The notes under the pieces were generated by a model. That model did no database searches. It was given only the letters and a program-made list of their open reading frames with translations, and was not told the origin of the DNA. The position numbers were made by a program, and so were the translations under genes. From Couchioplanes azureus (lineage in GTDB: Bacteria; Actinomycetota; Actinomycetes; Mycobacteriales; Micromonosporaceae), in contig NZ_BMQY01000008.1 in assembly GCF_014648355.1 (NCBI RefSeq), positions 106,365-170,364 on the forward strand: 64,000 bases of DNA. Direction: 5' to 3'. Positions 48,260-57,094 of this stretch are shown here, one piece after another. Each line of letters starts with the position of its first letter. The stretch's first letter is position 1.

Positions 48260-49069
48260 ATGAGACGGCGGCTTCTCGCGGTCCTCGTGGCGGCCGTCCT
48301 GGCGGGTGTGGGCTGCCTGGCGGTGGTCGCGTACGTGCGCGGCGCCGACCAGCGGGCACTCGCCGGCCGGGAGGCGGTCTGGGTGCTCGTCAGCACGCGG
48401 CGCATCCCGGCCGGCACCACCGCGGCCGGCATCCGCGCCGGCGGGTACACCGAGAAGGTCGCCATGCCGGCCGGCACCGTCCCCGGCACCGCGCTCGGCG
48501 AGGTGGACGCCCGGCTCGACGGCCTGGTGCTCACCGCCGACCTGCTGCCCAGCCAGCTGCTGCTGCGCGGGATGTTCGCCGAGCCCAGCCAGGTGACCGG
48601 CGGCCTCGCCGTACCGGACGGCAAGCTGGCCGTGAGCGTGCAGGTCACCGCCGCCGCCCGGGTCGCCGGCTACGTCCGCCCCGGCTCGCGGGTCGCCGTC
48701 TTCACCACCTTCACCATGCGCGAGGGGCGCGGTCGCGTCCCGGCGGGCGACGGCCTGAGCAGCGGCCACGAGTACAACCAGGCGACCCGCATGCTGCTGC
48801 CCCGCGTCGAGGTGATCGCCGTCGGGGAGCGCGGGGCCGCCGGGGCGGTGACCGCCGGCGACGCCCCCACGGCGCAGCCGAGCGCGCCGGCCGGCTCGAG
48901 CGGCCCGAAGTCCGCCGCCGGGATGCTGGTCACCGTCGCGGTGACCCAGCAGGAGGCGGAGAAGCTGCTCCACGTCTCGCTGACCGGCGTGCTGTCGCTG
49001 GCGCTGCTGGACGACACGGCCACCGTCCAGCCCGACGAGGGCGTCGACAACAACTCTCTCTTTCCGTGA
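48260..49069 (+). CDS. cpaB: CpaB/RcpC-type pilus assembly protein
   Basis: A 269-residue protein with an N-terminal membrane anchor (RRLLAVLVAAVLAGVGCLAVVAYV), then a SAF-type domain (VWVLVSTRRIPAGTTA, residues 40-100) and the RcpC/CpaB beta domain (KLAVSVQVTAAARVAGYVRPGSRVAVFTTF in parts; AGMLVTVAVTQQEAEKLLHVSLTGVLSLAL). The Ser/Ala/Pro-rich insert near residue 200 looks disordered. In Gram-negative bacteria the protein works with the outer-membrane secretin; here without secretin its role is probably in the cell wall. ATG 48260 with GCAGGGAG upstream. Confidence 0.88.
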   Translation: MRRRLLAVLVAAVLAGVGCLAVVAYVRGADQRALAGREAVWVLVSTRRIPAGTTAAGIRAGGYTEKVAMPAGTVPGTALGEVDARLDGLVLTADLLPSQLLLRGMFAEPSQVTGGLAVPDGKLAVSVQVTAAARVAGYVRPGSRVAVFTTFTMREGRGRVPAGDGLSSGHEYNQATRMLLPRVEVIAVGERGAAGAVTAGDAPTAQPSAPAGSSGPKSAAGMLVTVAVTQQEAEKLLHVSLTGVLSLALLDDTATVQPDEGVDNNSLFP

Positions 49070-49082
49070 CGGGGCGCCGCTG

Positions 49083-50225
49083 ATGACCATCTACTGTGAC
49101 CCCGCCTCCCGGTCCGGTTACCCCGGCTCGGCGGAGCCCGACTGCGCCGTGGCCGAGCCGTCGCAGCTGCCGGCGGTGCTGGCCGAGCGCCCCGACGCCC
49201 CGCTGGTGGTGCTCGGCCCCGGCGTGCCGCTCGACGAGGCTCTCGCCTTCACCGCCCGGCAGCGCGTGGAGCGGCCCTCCCTCGGCGTCGTGCTGCTGCG
49301 CGACCGCGTCGAGGTGGACGTGCTCGCCGAGGCCATGCGCGCCGGCGTCCGGGAGGTCGTCGCGGCCGGGGACCGCGACGCCGTGGACGCCGCCTGCGCG
49401 CGGTCCCTCGACCTCACGCGCCGGCTCAGCCCGGCCGCGCCGGTCACGGGCGCCCAGGTGATCACCGTCTTCGCCGGCAAGGGCGGGGTCGGCAAGAGCA
49501 CGGTCGCCACCAACCTGGCCGTCACCCTGGCCGCCGGTGGCCGGCGCCGGGTGTGCCTGGTCGACCTGGACCTGCAGTTCGGCGACGTCGGCATCCTGCT
49601 GCAACTGCCGCCCGAGCGGGGCCTGGCGGACGCGGTCGCGATGGCCGGCCGGCTGGACGAGGACGGGGTACGTTCCCTCGTCACGTCCTACCGTCCCGGG
49701 ATCGACGCGCTGCTGGCCCCGGCCGGCCCCGCCGAGGGCGACCAGGTGGACCGCGAGCTGGTGACGGAACTGCTCGGCGTGCTGACGACGATGTACGACT
49801 ACGTCGTCGTGGACACCCCGCCGTACGTCAGCGACCAGGTGCTGGCCGCCCTCGACCGCACCGACTGGTTCGTCCTGGTCGTGACCCCCGACCTGCCCGC
49901 CCTCAAGAGCGCCCGGCTGACCCTCAACACCTTCGAGATGCTCGAGTACCCGGCCGAGCGCCGGCACATCCTGCTGAACCGGGCCGACTCCGAGGTCGGC
50001 CTCACCGTCGCCGACGTGGAGAAGGCGCTGGGACAGCCGACATCGGTGCTGATGCCGTCCTCGCGGGACGTGCCGCTGTCGGTCAACCGGGGCGTCCCGC
50101 TCGCCGCGGAACGCCCGGCCCATCCGGTCGCCCGGGCGATGGGGGAGCTCGCCGCGCGCTGCGGCGCCCTGGAGGATGCCCCGGCGCGCCGCCCGCGGGC
50201 ACGGCTGTTCGGCCGGAGGCGCTGA
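49083..50225 (+). CDS. tadZ: TadZ/CpaE-type pilus-localising ATPase
   Basis: A 380-residue protein with an atypical receiver-like N-terminal domain (residues 1-115, lacking a clear phosphoacceptor context) and a MinD/ParA-like ATPase domain. The deviant Walker A FAGKGGVGKSTVATNLAVTL starts near residue 134; LVDLDLQFGDVGILL and DYVVVDTPPYVSD follow. TadZ places the pilus machine at a cell pole or site. The C-terminal tail is basic (RRPRARLFGRRR). It is followed one base later by the tadA gene. Confidence 0.9.
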   Translation: MTIYCDPASRSGYPGSAEPDCAVAEPSQLPAVLAERPDAPLVVLGPGVPLDEALAFTARQRVERPSLGVVLLRDRVEVDVLAEAMRAGVREVVAAGDRDAVDAACARSLDLTRRLSPAAPVTGAQVITVFAGKGGVGKSTVATNLAVTLAAGGRRRVCLVDLDLQFGDVGILLQLPPERGLADAVAMAGRLDEDGVRSLVTSYRPGIDALLAPAGPAEGDQVDRELVTELLGVLTTMYDYVVVDTPPYVSDQVLAALDRTDWFVLVVTPDLPALKSARLTLNTFEMLEYPAERRHILLNRADSEVGLTVADVEKALGQPTSVLMPSSRDVPLSVNRGVPLAAERPAHPVARAMGELAARCGALEDAPARRPRARLFGRRR

Positions 50226-50226
50226 C

Positions 50227-51624
50227 ATGGGCCTGAGCGACCACCTGTCGCAGCGGCAGCGCGCCTCGTCGGCCGGCGGTGACCGGCGGCCGGCGAACCC
50301 GGCCCGCGCCGAGGCCGGCCCGGCCCGCGCCGGTGCCGCCCGTCCGGCGCCGGACCCGCTCGGCGACGTGCGGCAGCGCATCCAGCGCCGGCTGGCCGAG
50401 CTGCTCGGCCCGAAGCTGTACGACGACATGGGCGCGGCCGACGAGCTGGAGCTGCAGGTACGCCGTACCGTCGCCGAGCTGCTCGCCGCCGAGGAGACCC
50501 CGCTGACCAGCGCGGACCGGGCGCGGATCACCGGCGAGGTGACCGACGAGATCCTCGGCCACGGGCCGATCGAGCCGCTGCTGCGCGACCCGTCGGTCAA
50601 CGAGGTGATGGTGAACGGCCCGCACCGCGTCTACGTCGAGCGCGGCGGCCGCCTGGAGCCCGCCGGGGTCGAGTTCGCCGACGAGGCCCACCTGCGCCGG
50701 GTCATCGACCGCATCGTGTCCCGGGTGGGCCGCCGCGTCGACGAGGCCAGCCCGATGGTCGACGCCCGCCTGCCCGACGGCAGCCGGGTGAACGCCGTCG
50801 TGCCGCCGATCGCGCTGGACGGCTCGTCGCTGACCATCCGCAAGTTCTCCCGGGACCCGTTCACCGTCGACGACCTCGTCGCCTTCGGCACGCTGACCCG
50901 GCAGACCGCCGACCTGCTGCGGGCCTGCGTCCGCGGCCACCTCAACATCGTCGTCAGCGGGGGCACCGGCTCCGGCAAGACCACGACGCTCAACGTGCTC
51001 TCCGGGTTCGTGCCCGCCGAGGAACGGATCGTCACGGTCGAGGACGCCGCGGAGCTGCAACTGCACCAGGAGCACGTCGTACGCCTCGAGTCCCGGCCGC
51101 CGAACGTGGAGGGGCGCGGCGCGGTCACCACCCGGGACCTGGTGCGCAACGCGCTGCGGATGCGGCCGGACCGCATCGTCGTCGGCGAGGTCCGCGACGG
51201 CGCGGCGCTGGACATGCTCCAGGCCATGAACACCGGCCACGACGGGTCGCTGACCACGCTGCACGCCAACACCCCGCGCGACGCGCTCGCCCGGATGGAG
51301 ACGATGGTCCTGATGGCCGGCATGGACCTGCCGGTCCGGGCCATTCGCGAGCAGGTCGCCTCGGCCGTGCACCTCATCATCCAGGTCAGCCGGCTGCAGG
51401 ACGGCAGCCGCCGGATCACCCACGTCACCGAGGTCGTCGGCATGGAGTCCGGCGTCATCACCCTGCAGGACCTGTTCCTGTTCGACCTGAAGGCGGGCAC
51501 CGACGCCGCCGGGCGCTTCCGCGGCAAGCTGCAGCCGACCGGCCTGCGCCCCCGCTTCCTGGACCATCTCGCCGCGCACGGGGTCACGGTCCCGGTCGAC
51601 GTCTTCCAGGCCGGTGCCCGGTGA
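50227..51624 (+). CDS. tadA: TadA/CpaF-type secretion ATPase
   Basis: A 465-residue hexameric motor ATPase of the type II/IV secretion family that powers Tad pilus assembly. Walker A is SGGTGSGKTTTLNVL (about residue 245), the Asp box ERIVTVEDAAELQL, and Walker B/His box RPDRIVVGEVRDGAALDMLQAMNTGHDGSLTTLHAN, in parts. The N-terminal 60 residues are Ala/Arg-rich and variable. ATG at 50227 next to the tadZ stop; its own stop overlaps the GTG of the tadB fusion (GTGA). Confidence 0.94.
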   Translation: MGLSDHLSQRQRASSAGGDRRPANPARAEAGPARAGAARPAPDPLGDVRQRIQRRLAELLGPKLYDDMGAADELELQVRRTVAELLAAEETPLTSADRARITGEVTDEILGHGPIEPLLRDPSVNEVMVNGPHRVYVERGGRLEPAGVEFADEAHLRRVIDRIVSRVGRRVDEASPMVDARLPDGSRVNAVVPPIALDGSSLTIRKFSRDPFTVDDLVAFGTLTRQTADLLRACVRGHLNIVVSGGTGSGKTTTLNVLSGFVPAEERIVTVEDAAELQLHQEHVVRLESRPPNVEGRGAVTTRDLVRNALRMRPDRIVVGEVRDGAALDMLQAMNTGHDGSLTTLHANTPRDALARMETMVLMAGMDLPVRAIREQVASAVHLIIQVSRLQDGSRRITHVTEVVGMESGVITLQDLFLFDLKAGTDAAGRFRGKLQPTGLRPRFLDHLAAHGVTVPVDVFQAGAR

Positions 51625-53561
51625 TCCGGCCCCTGGTCGCCGCGGCCTTCGCACTGGCCGCGACAATGCTGTCCGCGGGCGGCGCCGCCGCGGCCCCGCC
51701 CGGCTCGCCGGGCATCGTGCTCACCGGCCTGCAGCCGTCGCCCGGCGCCGTCGAGTTCTTCGTCTCCGGTCACGACCTGCCGGCGGGAACCACCCTCGCC
51801 GGGGCGCGGTGGACCGCGACGGCGGACGGCGTCACCTTCGGGGCCGAAAGCCGGCCGGTGGCCGGAACGCCGGCCCGCGCCCCGGCCCGCGCGGTCGTGC
51901 TCGTCCTCGACACGAGCGGATCCATGGCGGGCGCCCGGCTGGTGGCCGCCCGCGCCGCGGCGCTCGACTACGCCGCGGCCGCGCCGGCCGACGTCCGGCT
52001 GGGCGTGGTCACCGTCTCCGACGCCGCCGCCGTCGCCCTGGAACCCACCACCGACCGGGCGGCCTTCGGCCGGACCGTCGAGGGACTCGCGGCCCGCGGC
52101 CGGACCGCGCTCTACGACGGCATCAGCCTCGCCGGAAACCTGCTCGACCCGCGGCGCAATCCCGCGGCGGACGGCTTCCTCGAGCGCCGCATCGTCGTCC
52201 TGTCCGACGGCGCCGACACCTCCTCCCGGCTGAGCGCGGACCGGCTGCTGTCCGGCGCGGCCCGGGTCGACGCCACGATGGACGCGGTGGCGTTCGGCGC
52301 CGACGCGGACCGCCGCCGCCTGGCGGACCTCACCGGAGTCACCGGCGGCCGGGTGCTCACCGCGGGCGACGCCAAGGCGCTCCGCGCGTCCTTCCGCGGC
52401 ATGGCGGAGAACCTGTCGGCGCCGGTGGTGGTGCGCGCCGGCGTACCGGGAGACCTGGCCGGACGGTCGACCGTGCTGCGCGTCGAGGCCCGGCTCGGCA
52501 CCCTGGTGCTGACCGCCGAGGCACCCGTCACGTTCCGGGCCGACCCGGCCGGCGGATCCGGCCCGCTGCCGGTCCTGGCACCCGCGTCCCGCCCGGCCGG
52601 GCCGGGCTTCATGCTGGCGGTGGTGGCCGTCGCGATCTTCGGCGCGACGCTGCTGGCCGCGCGCCCCCTCGCCGCGCGCGGCCGGGTCCAGCGACGGCTG
52701 GGGGAGCTGGACCGGTTCGCCCCGGTCCGCCGCGGCGCACCGGCGGAGGCCCCCGACGGCAACGGCCTCGTCCGCGCCGTCATGGAGGCGTCGGAGCGCG
52801 CCGTCCGCGAACCGGACCGCCGCAAGCGCCTCGAGCTGGCGCTCGACCGCGCCGGAAGCTCGCTGCGCCCGGCGGAGTGGCAGCTGATCCGGCTCGGCTG
52901 CGCCGTCGGCGGCGCGGTGGCCCTGCTGACCGTGCTGCCCTGGTGGGCCGCCATGCCGGGCGGGATGCTGGCCGGTTGGTGCGGATCCGGGCTGTACCTG
53001 CGGCTGCGGGCGACGCTGCGCACCCGCGCGTTCGCCGACCAGCTGCCCGACGCCCTGCAACTGCTGGTCGGCTCTCTGCGGTCCGGCTTCTCGCTGCCGC
53101 AGTCCCTGGACGCCCTGGTCCGCGACGGTGCCGAGCCGATCGCCGGGGAGCTGGGCCGCGCGCTGGCCGAGACCCGGCTCGGCGGAGACCTGGAGGAGGC
53201 GCTGGAACGGGTCGCCGAGCGCAACGCCAGCCAGGACCTCTCCTGGCTGGTCATGGCGATCCGGATCCAGCGCGAGGTCGGCGGAAGCCTGTCGGAGGTG
53301 CTGGAGACGGCGGTCGCGACCATGCGGGACCGGGCCCGCCTGCACCGGCACGTCCGCGCCCTCTCGGCGGAGGGCCGGCTGTCCGCCCTCATCCTGCTCA
53401 GCATGCCGATCGTGCTCGGCGCCTGGATGTTCGTGTTCCGGCGCGAGTACCTGCGCCCGCTCTACACCGAGCCGCTGGGCCTGCTCATGCTGGGCGCCTC
53501 GGTGACCGGCGTCCTCATCGGCGCCCTCTGGCTGCGCAAGCTCGTCAAGGTGGAGGTGTAG
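51621..53561 (+). CDS. tadB: TadB with an extra extracellular von Willebrand A domain
   Basis: A 646-residue fusion. A signal-like N-terminal helix (residues 4-25) leads to a vWA domain (about residues 85-270) with an intact metal-ion-dependent adhesion site: DTSGSM, a Thr in GRTALYDGI, and Asp in VLSDGAD. A membrane helix near residue 335 (FMLAVVAVAIFGATLLAA) then leads to the TadB T2SSF domain with its helices (LPDALQLLVGSLRSGFSLPQSL, WLVMAIRIQREVGGSLSEVLE in parts). The topology puts the vWA outside and the assembly platform inside. vWA-TadB fusions occur in actinobacteria. The outer domain could bind pilus parts or surfaces. Confidence 0.88.
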   Translation: MIRPLVAAAFALAATMLSAGGAAAAPPGSPGIVLTGLQPSPGAVEFFVSGHDLPAGTTLAGARWTATADGVTFGAESRPVAGTPARAPARAVVLVLDTSGSMAGARLVAARAAALDYAAAAPADVRLGVVTVSDAAAVALEPTTDRAAFGRTVEGLAARGRTALYDGISLAGNLLDPRRNPAADGFLERRIVVLSDGADTSSRLSADRLLSGAARVDATMDAVAFGADADRRRLADLTGVTGGRVLTAGDAKALRASFRGMAENLSAPVVVRAGVPGDLAGRSTVLRVEARLGTLVLTAEAPVTFRADPAGGSGPLPVLAPASRPAGPGFMLAVVAVAIFGATLLAARPLAARGRVQRRLGELDRFAPVRRGAPAEAPDGNGLVRAVMEASERAVREPDRRKRLELALDRAGSSLRPAEWQLIRLGCAVGGAVALLTVLPWWAAMPGGMLAGWCGSGLYLRLRATLRTRAFADQLPDALQLLVGSLRSGFSLPQSLDALVRDGAEPIAGELGRALAETRLGGDLEEALERVAERNASQDLSWLVMAIRIQREVGGSLSEVLETAVATMRDRARLHRHVRALSAEGRLSALILLSMPIVLGAWMFVFRREYLRPLYTEPLGLLMLGASVTGVLIGALWLRKLVKVEV

Positions 53562-53562
53562 C

Positions 53563-54486
53563 GTGCCGCCCTCGGTCCTGCTCGGACTCGGCCTGGTTGC
53601 CCTGACCGCCGCCGTGCTCGTGCTGGCGCTGGCCCTCACCGGCGCCCCGGCCGGCGCCGCGGTGGCCCGCCTCCTCGAGGCGACCCCCCGGCCGAACCCG
53701 GCGACGTTCGTCGCCCCGCGCGACCGGCCCCTGGCCGAGCGGCTCGGTGCACCGCTGGCCCGGCGGCTGGGCCGGCTCGGCACGCTCCTGACGCCGTCCG
53801 GCGCCGTGGCCCGCCTGCAACGGCACCTCGACTACGCCGGCAACCCGCCGTCCCTGCCCCTGCACCGGGTGGTGCCGCTCAAGGGCGTCACGCTCGTGGC
53901 GGGCGCGCTCGTCGGCGCCGGCTTCACCGCGCTGCTCGGCGCCGGCGGCGGAGCGGTGGCCGGCGGGGTCGTGGGAGCGGCCGCCGGGTTCCTGGGACCG
54001 GACCTGCTGATCTACAACATGGCCCTGAAGCGGCAGCAGGAACTCCTGCTGTCCATGCCGGACGTCCTCGACACGCTGGTCATCAGCGTCGAGGCGGGTC
54101 TGGGGTTCGACGCCGCCATGGCGCAGGTGGCGCAGCACGGCCGTACCCCGATGGCGCGCGAGCTGCTGCGGGTGCTGCAGGAGATGCAGCTGGGCGTCGG
54201 GCGGGCGGCGGCGCTGCGCGCGCTGGCGGAGCGGACCACGGTCGCGGAGCTGCGCACGTTCGTGACGGCGGTCGTGCAGGCCGGCGAGCTGGGCATCCCG
54301 ATCGCAGGGGTGCTGCGCGAGCACGCCGGAGAGATGCGGGTACGGCGCCGCCAGCGCGCGGAGGAGATCGCCCAGAAGGTGCCGATCAAGATTCTTTTTC
54401 CGGTGCTGTTCTGTCTGTTCCCGGCCCTGTTCGTGGTGATCCTCGGACCGGGGGTGCTGCAGATGATCCATGCGTTCGCCCGCTGA
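53563..54486 (+). CDS. tadC: TadC pilus assembly platform protein
   Basis: A 307-residue T2SSF-domain membrane protein, the partner of TadB. N-terminal helix at residues 4-28, helices near 108-150, a T2SSF core (LLLSMPDVLDTLVISVEAGLGFDAAMAQVA in parts; ELRTFVTAVVQAGELGIPIAGVLREHAGEMRVRRRQRAEE in parts) and a C-terminal helix pair (ILFPVLFCLFPALFVVILGP). The length is normal for TadC. It starts at a GTG one base after the tadB stop. Past its stop a 17-bp tandem repeat array begins. Confidence 0.92.
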   Translation: MPPSVLLGLGLVALTAAVLVLALALTGAPAGAAVARLLEATPRPNPATFVAPRDRPLAERLGAPLARRLGRLGTLLTPSGAVARLQRHLDYAGNPPSLPLHRVVPLKGVTLVAGALVGAGFTALLGAGGGAVAGGVVGAAAGFLGPDLLIYNMALKRQQELLLSMPDVLDTLVISVEAGLGFDAAMAQVAQHGRTPMARELLRVLQEMQLGVGRAAALRALAERTTVAELRTFVTAVVQAGELGIPIAGVLREHAGEMRVRRRQRAEEIAQKVPIKILFPVLFCLFPALFVVILGPGVLQMIHAFAR

Positions 54487-54504
54487 CCGGGAGGTGGTTC
54501 GCCG

Positions 54505-54671
54505 CGAACCCGAGTTCCTGTCAGACCCGAGCTCGCCTCAGACCCGAGCTCGCCTCAGACCCGAGCTCGCCTCAGACCCGAGCTCGCCTCAGACCCGAGC
54601 TCGCCTCAGACCCGATTTCTTATCAGACCCGATTTGATCCAGAGCCGATTTGATCCAGAGCCGGTCCTCTC
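54505..54671. repeat. 17-bp tandem repeat array between tadC and the receiver gene
   Basis: Five perfect units of CAGACCCGAGCTCGCCT (54522-54606), a diverged unit before them (54505-54521) and at least three diverged 16-17-bp units after (to about 54671). Each perfect unit contains the 8-bp palindrome CGAGCTCG. Degenerate AGACC-containing traces continue to about 54740. The units are contiguous with no spacers. Confidence 0.9.
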
Positions 54672-54759
54672 CGGAAGACCGGTTCCCTCCCAAGACCCGG
54701 GGGTTCCTCGCTCTCTCAAGACCGGGGCGGATCTCCCAAGGACGAAAGGACAGGAGCGC

Positions 54760-55185
54760 ATGGCCAAGGTCCTGGTGGTCGATGACGACCCGGCGATCCG
54801 GCAGTTGCTGAGCGACGTGCTGGAGCTGGACGGTCACGAGGTGCACGTCGCGGTGGACGGCGCGGACGGCGTCCGCGCGTTCGAGGACCTGCACCCGGAC
54901 TTCGTGGTGCTGGACCTCATGATGCCGCGGCTGGACGGGTACGAGGTGCTGCGCAGCATCCGGATCAAGCAGGGTTCCGAGGCTCCGGTGCTGCTGCTGA
55001 CCGCGGCCCCGGACGCCGCCGCACGCGGCCGGGAGAGCGGGGCGAACTACTACCTCGCCAAGCCGTTCACGGCGGACGAGGTGCTGTACCTGATCGACGG
55101 CGTGCTGGGCCACGACACCCCGATCGCCGACGTCCGCGCGGCCGTCGAGGTGGCCCGCGGACGCGGCTACTCCGGCTGCACCTGA
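54760..55185 (+). CDS. Receiver-only response regulator
   Basis: A 141-residue protein made of a receiver domain alone: VLVVDDDPAIRQLLSDVLEL, phosphoacceptor Asp in DFVVLDLMMPRLDGYEVL (about residue 53), Thr in LLLTAAPDAAA, and Lys in YYLAKPFTADEV. The short tail (VEVARGRGYSGCT) has no output domain, so it would act by protein contact. CAGGAG lies 3-4 bases before the ATG. It follows the Tad operon in the same direction, after the repeat array, and could tune pilus assembly or motility (inference). Confidence 0.88.
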   Translation: MAKVLVVDDDPAIRQLLSDVLELDGHEVHVAVDGADGVRAFEDLHPDFVVLDLMMPRLDGYEVLRSIRIKQGSEAPVLLLTAAPDAAARGRESGANYYLAKPFTADEVLYLIDGVLGHDTPIADVRAAVEVARGRGYSGCT

Positions 55186-55421
55186 CAGCATGTCGACCTG
55201 GTAGTCGTTCGCAGGCAGCAGCCAGCATGGTCACATGCGGGAGCCCATCTGGTAGGTGATGGCAGCGCGCCCCACCGGGGAAGCGGATCCAGGCGTGCTC
55301 CACGAGGGCCAGCGCGTCCTGCATTGCGGGTAGTCCTTTCATGGGCGGCGGCGGCCGTGTGGCAGGCGATGATCACTGCACCGCCTCCGGCCACGGAGGC
55401 TTCCACGGGGCTCCGGACGCC
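55186..55421. other. Gap between the receiver gene and the convergent hydrolase gene
   Basis: No gene supported. Short frames on the minus strand lack family signal. A hairpin GCCTCCG-GCCA-CGGAGGC (55383-55400) near the right end could terminate the convergent genes. Confidence 0.5.
55383..55400. terminator. Possible terminator hairpin
   Basis: A 7-bp perfect stem with a 4-base loop, 22 bases past the stop of the hydrolase gene on the minus strand. Confidence 0.35.
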
Positions 55422-56996
55422 TCATGTGGGAGCGAGCAGCGTCGTCACGGCGGTGGCGAACTCCTCCGGGTGCTCGAAGAGAGCGCGGTGACCGCCCGGG
55501 ATGGTTTGCCGTCTCTTGTCCGGCGACTGAAGCTCGGCGTACCACTGGTCGAAGACGACGGCCAGACCGCGCATCTCCTGGGCGCCTTGGACGAAGTAGG
55601 CGGGGATGGGCAGCGCGGGCACCTCCTGGCGCAGGTCGGTGTTCTGCATGCGGGGGTAGAGGACGTGCCAGGTGTCCATGATCGCGTTGACGGAGTGTGC
55701 CTTCTCCAGCAGCGTGAACTCGCTGGCGTCCGTTTCCAGGGTCGGCTCGCCTTGGGCGTAGGCCTCGTTCTCGTGGAGCAGGAGCGGCTCGTAGGACCAG
55801 AAGTCCGCGTACGGTGGCGCACCCTGTGCGGTGAGCTGGTCCGCCACGTCGTCGTGTCCGGTGGTGCGTGCCCAGGCCATGATGTCGGTGTAGAACATCC
55901 GATCGCTGGCCTCCAGATCGACTGCCTGGCCCGTGCCGATGTAGGCGTGGTAGCGGTCGGGGTGCCGGTGGGCCGCGAGGGTGGCCAGCACTGAGCCGCC
56001 GGAGAAGCCGAGCAGATAGATCCGCTGCTGTCGGAAGCGGTTCCGCAGGTGGTCGGTGACGGCGACGATGTCCGCGACGGCGTCGTCGACGGTGACGGTG
56101 GAGGTGGGGTCGAGGGCCGCGTAGGACGAGCCGCCGCCGCGCCGGTCCAGGGTGACCACGACGAAGTGCTTCTCCAGCGCGGCGAGGTGGCGTCGCGCCG
56201 CACCCTTCTCCGAACCCCCTGGGGTGCCAGGCACGAACAGCAGCACCGGCAGGGCGGGGCTCTGCCCGCGGATCAACATGCCGAGGCGGTGGCCGTTGGC
56301 GTCGACGCTGGTGAGTTCGGCGACGCCGCCCGGGATCGGCGGGGTGCGGGCCGGGAGCGCTACGCCCGCGGTGACCAAGACGAGGAGGGCCGTGGTCGTG
56401 GAGACGAGTATCCGGCCCCGGCGATTCCGGCGGTCTCGGTGGTCCTGACGGTCGTCGTAGTCGTGACGGTCCTCGTGGTCGTGACAGTCCTGATGGTTCT
56501 CGCGGTCGTGACGGTCCTGATGGTTCTCGCGGTCGTGAGGGTCGTGACGGTCCTCGTGGTCGTGAGGGTCCTCGTGGTCGTGAGGTTGCTGAGATTCTCG
56601 ACGGTCCTGGTGATCTCGGCGCACCTGGCGGCCCAGGCCGTAGGCCGCGCCCAGTGCAAGGGGGAGCAGTGCCAGCAGGCCGTGGACGCCACGGCCGGCG
56701 AGCAGGGCCATCAGCCCGAAGACGCTCAGGTGGGGCGCGTCCACGGACGGCCCTGTCACGGTCAGCCGGGTCAGCTCGACGGCGACCGCGTATGCCACCG
56801 GGCCGCCGATGATCGCCCAGCGTGAGCGGGCCGACCGGCCGGCCACAAAGCCCACCGCCAGGCTGATCGCGATGGACCAGAGCGCCTCCGCGGTGGTGAG
56901 GGGGCCGCGCGGAGTCCAGAGCCCGGCCACCACACCCCACAGTGCCGCGGCGAGCATCGCCGTTCCGAAACGGAGCAAGGTCATGCCGGGAAGCAT
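55422..56996 (-). CDS. Membrane-anchored alpha/beta hydrolase with His/Asp-rich linker
   Basis: A 524-residue protein. The N-terminal third has four hydrophobic helices (for example LLRFGTAMLAAALWGVVAGL and GLMALLAGRGVHGLLALLPLAL). Residues 128-195 are an extraordinary His/Asp/Glu/Arg repeat region (HDHEDRHD, DRENHQD repeated). A further helix (ILVSTTTALLVLVTAGVALP) precedes an alpha/beta hydrolase domain with LLFVPGTPGGSE, LGFSGGSVLATLAA (nucleophile Ser, about residue 352) and PGGHRALFEHPEEF (His). The hydrolase is probably outside the membrane; the linker could bind metal. Start ATG 56996, with ATG 56984 as alternative. Divergent from a two-component system. Confidence 0.78.
   Translation of the reverse strand: MLPGMTLLRFGTAMLAAALWGVVAGLWTPRGPLTTAEALWSIAISLAVGFVAGRSARSRWAIIGGPVAYAVAVELTRLTVTGPSVDAPHLSVFGLMALLAGRGVHGLLALLPLALGAAYGLGRQVRRDHQDRRESQQPHDHEDPHDHEDRHDPHDRENHQDRHDRENHQDCHDHEDRHDYDDRQDHRDRRNRRGRILVSTTTALLVLVTAGVALPARTPPIPGGVAELTSVDANGHRLGMLIRGQSPALPVLLFVPGTPGGSEKGAARRHLAALEKHFVVVTLDRRGGGSSYAALDPTSTVTVDDAVADIVAVTDHLRNRFRQQRIYLLGFSGGSVLATLAAHRHPDRYHAYIGTGQAVDLEASDRMFYTDIMAWARTTGHDDVADQLTAQGAPPYADFWSYEPLLLHENEAYAQGEPTLETDASEFTLLEKAHSVNAIMDTWHVLYPRMQNTDLRQEVPALPIPAYFVQGAQEMRGLAVVFDQWYAELQSPDKRRQTIPGGHRALFEHPEEFATAVTTLLAPT
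56420..56612. repeat. Low-complexity coding repeat (His/Asp-rich linker)
   Basis: Imperfect tandem copies built on GGTCGTGACGGTCCTCGTGG-like words, including a nearly exact 27-bp duplication around 56485-56540, encode the HDREN/HQDRHD region of the hydrolase. Confidence 0.8.
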
Positions 56997-57094
56997 GCGA
57001 TGTGCAGGCGGGTCGCCACAGCCTTCTCAGGGATCGGTGCGAACCCTACTTTGGTACGTTCCCCCGCGCCGGACGTTCCTCCTAGGCTTCCCGC

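Noticed and set aside
54522..54606. CRISPR array
   Set aside because: The 17-bp units are contiguous with no unique spacers, and no cas genes are present.
55067..55342. Small minus-strand gene between the receiver gene and the hydrolase
   Set aside because: It overlaps the receiver gene, has no recognisable domain and its composition does not match coding bias of neighbours. A gene remnant is possible but cannot be shown.
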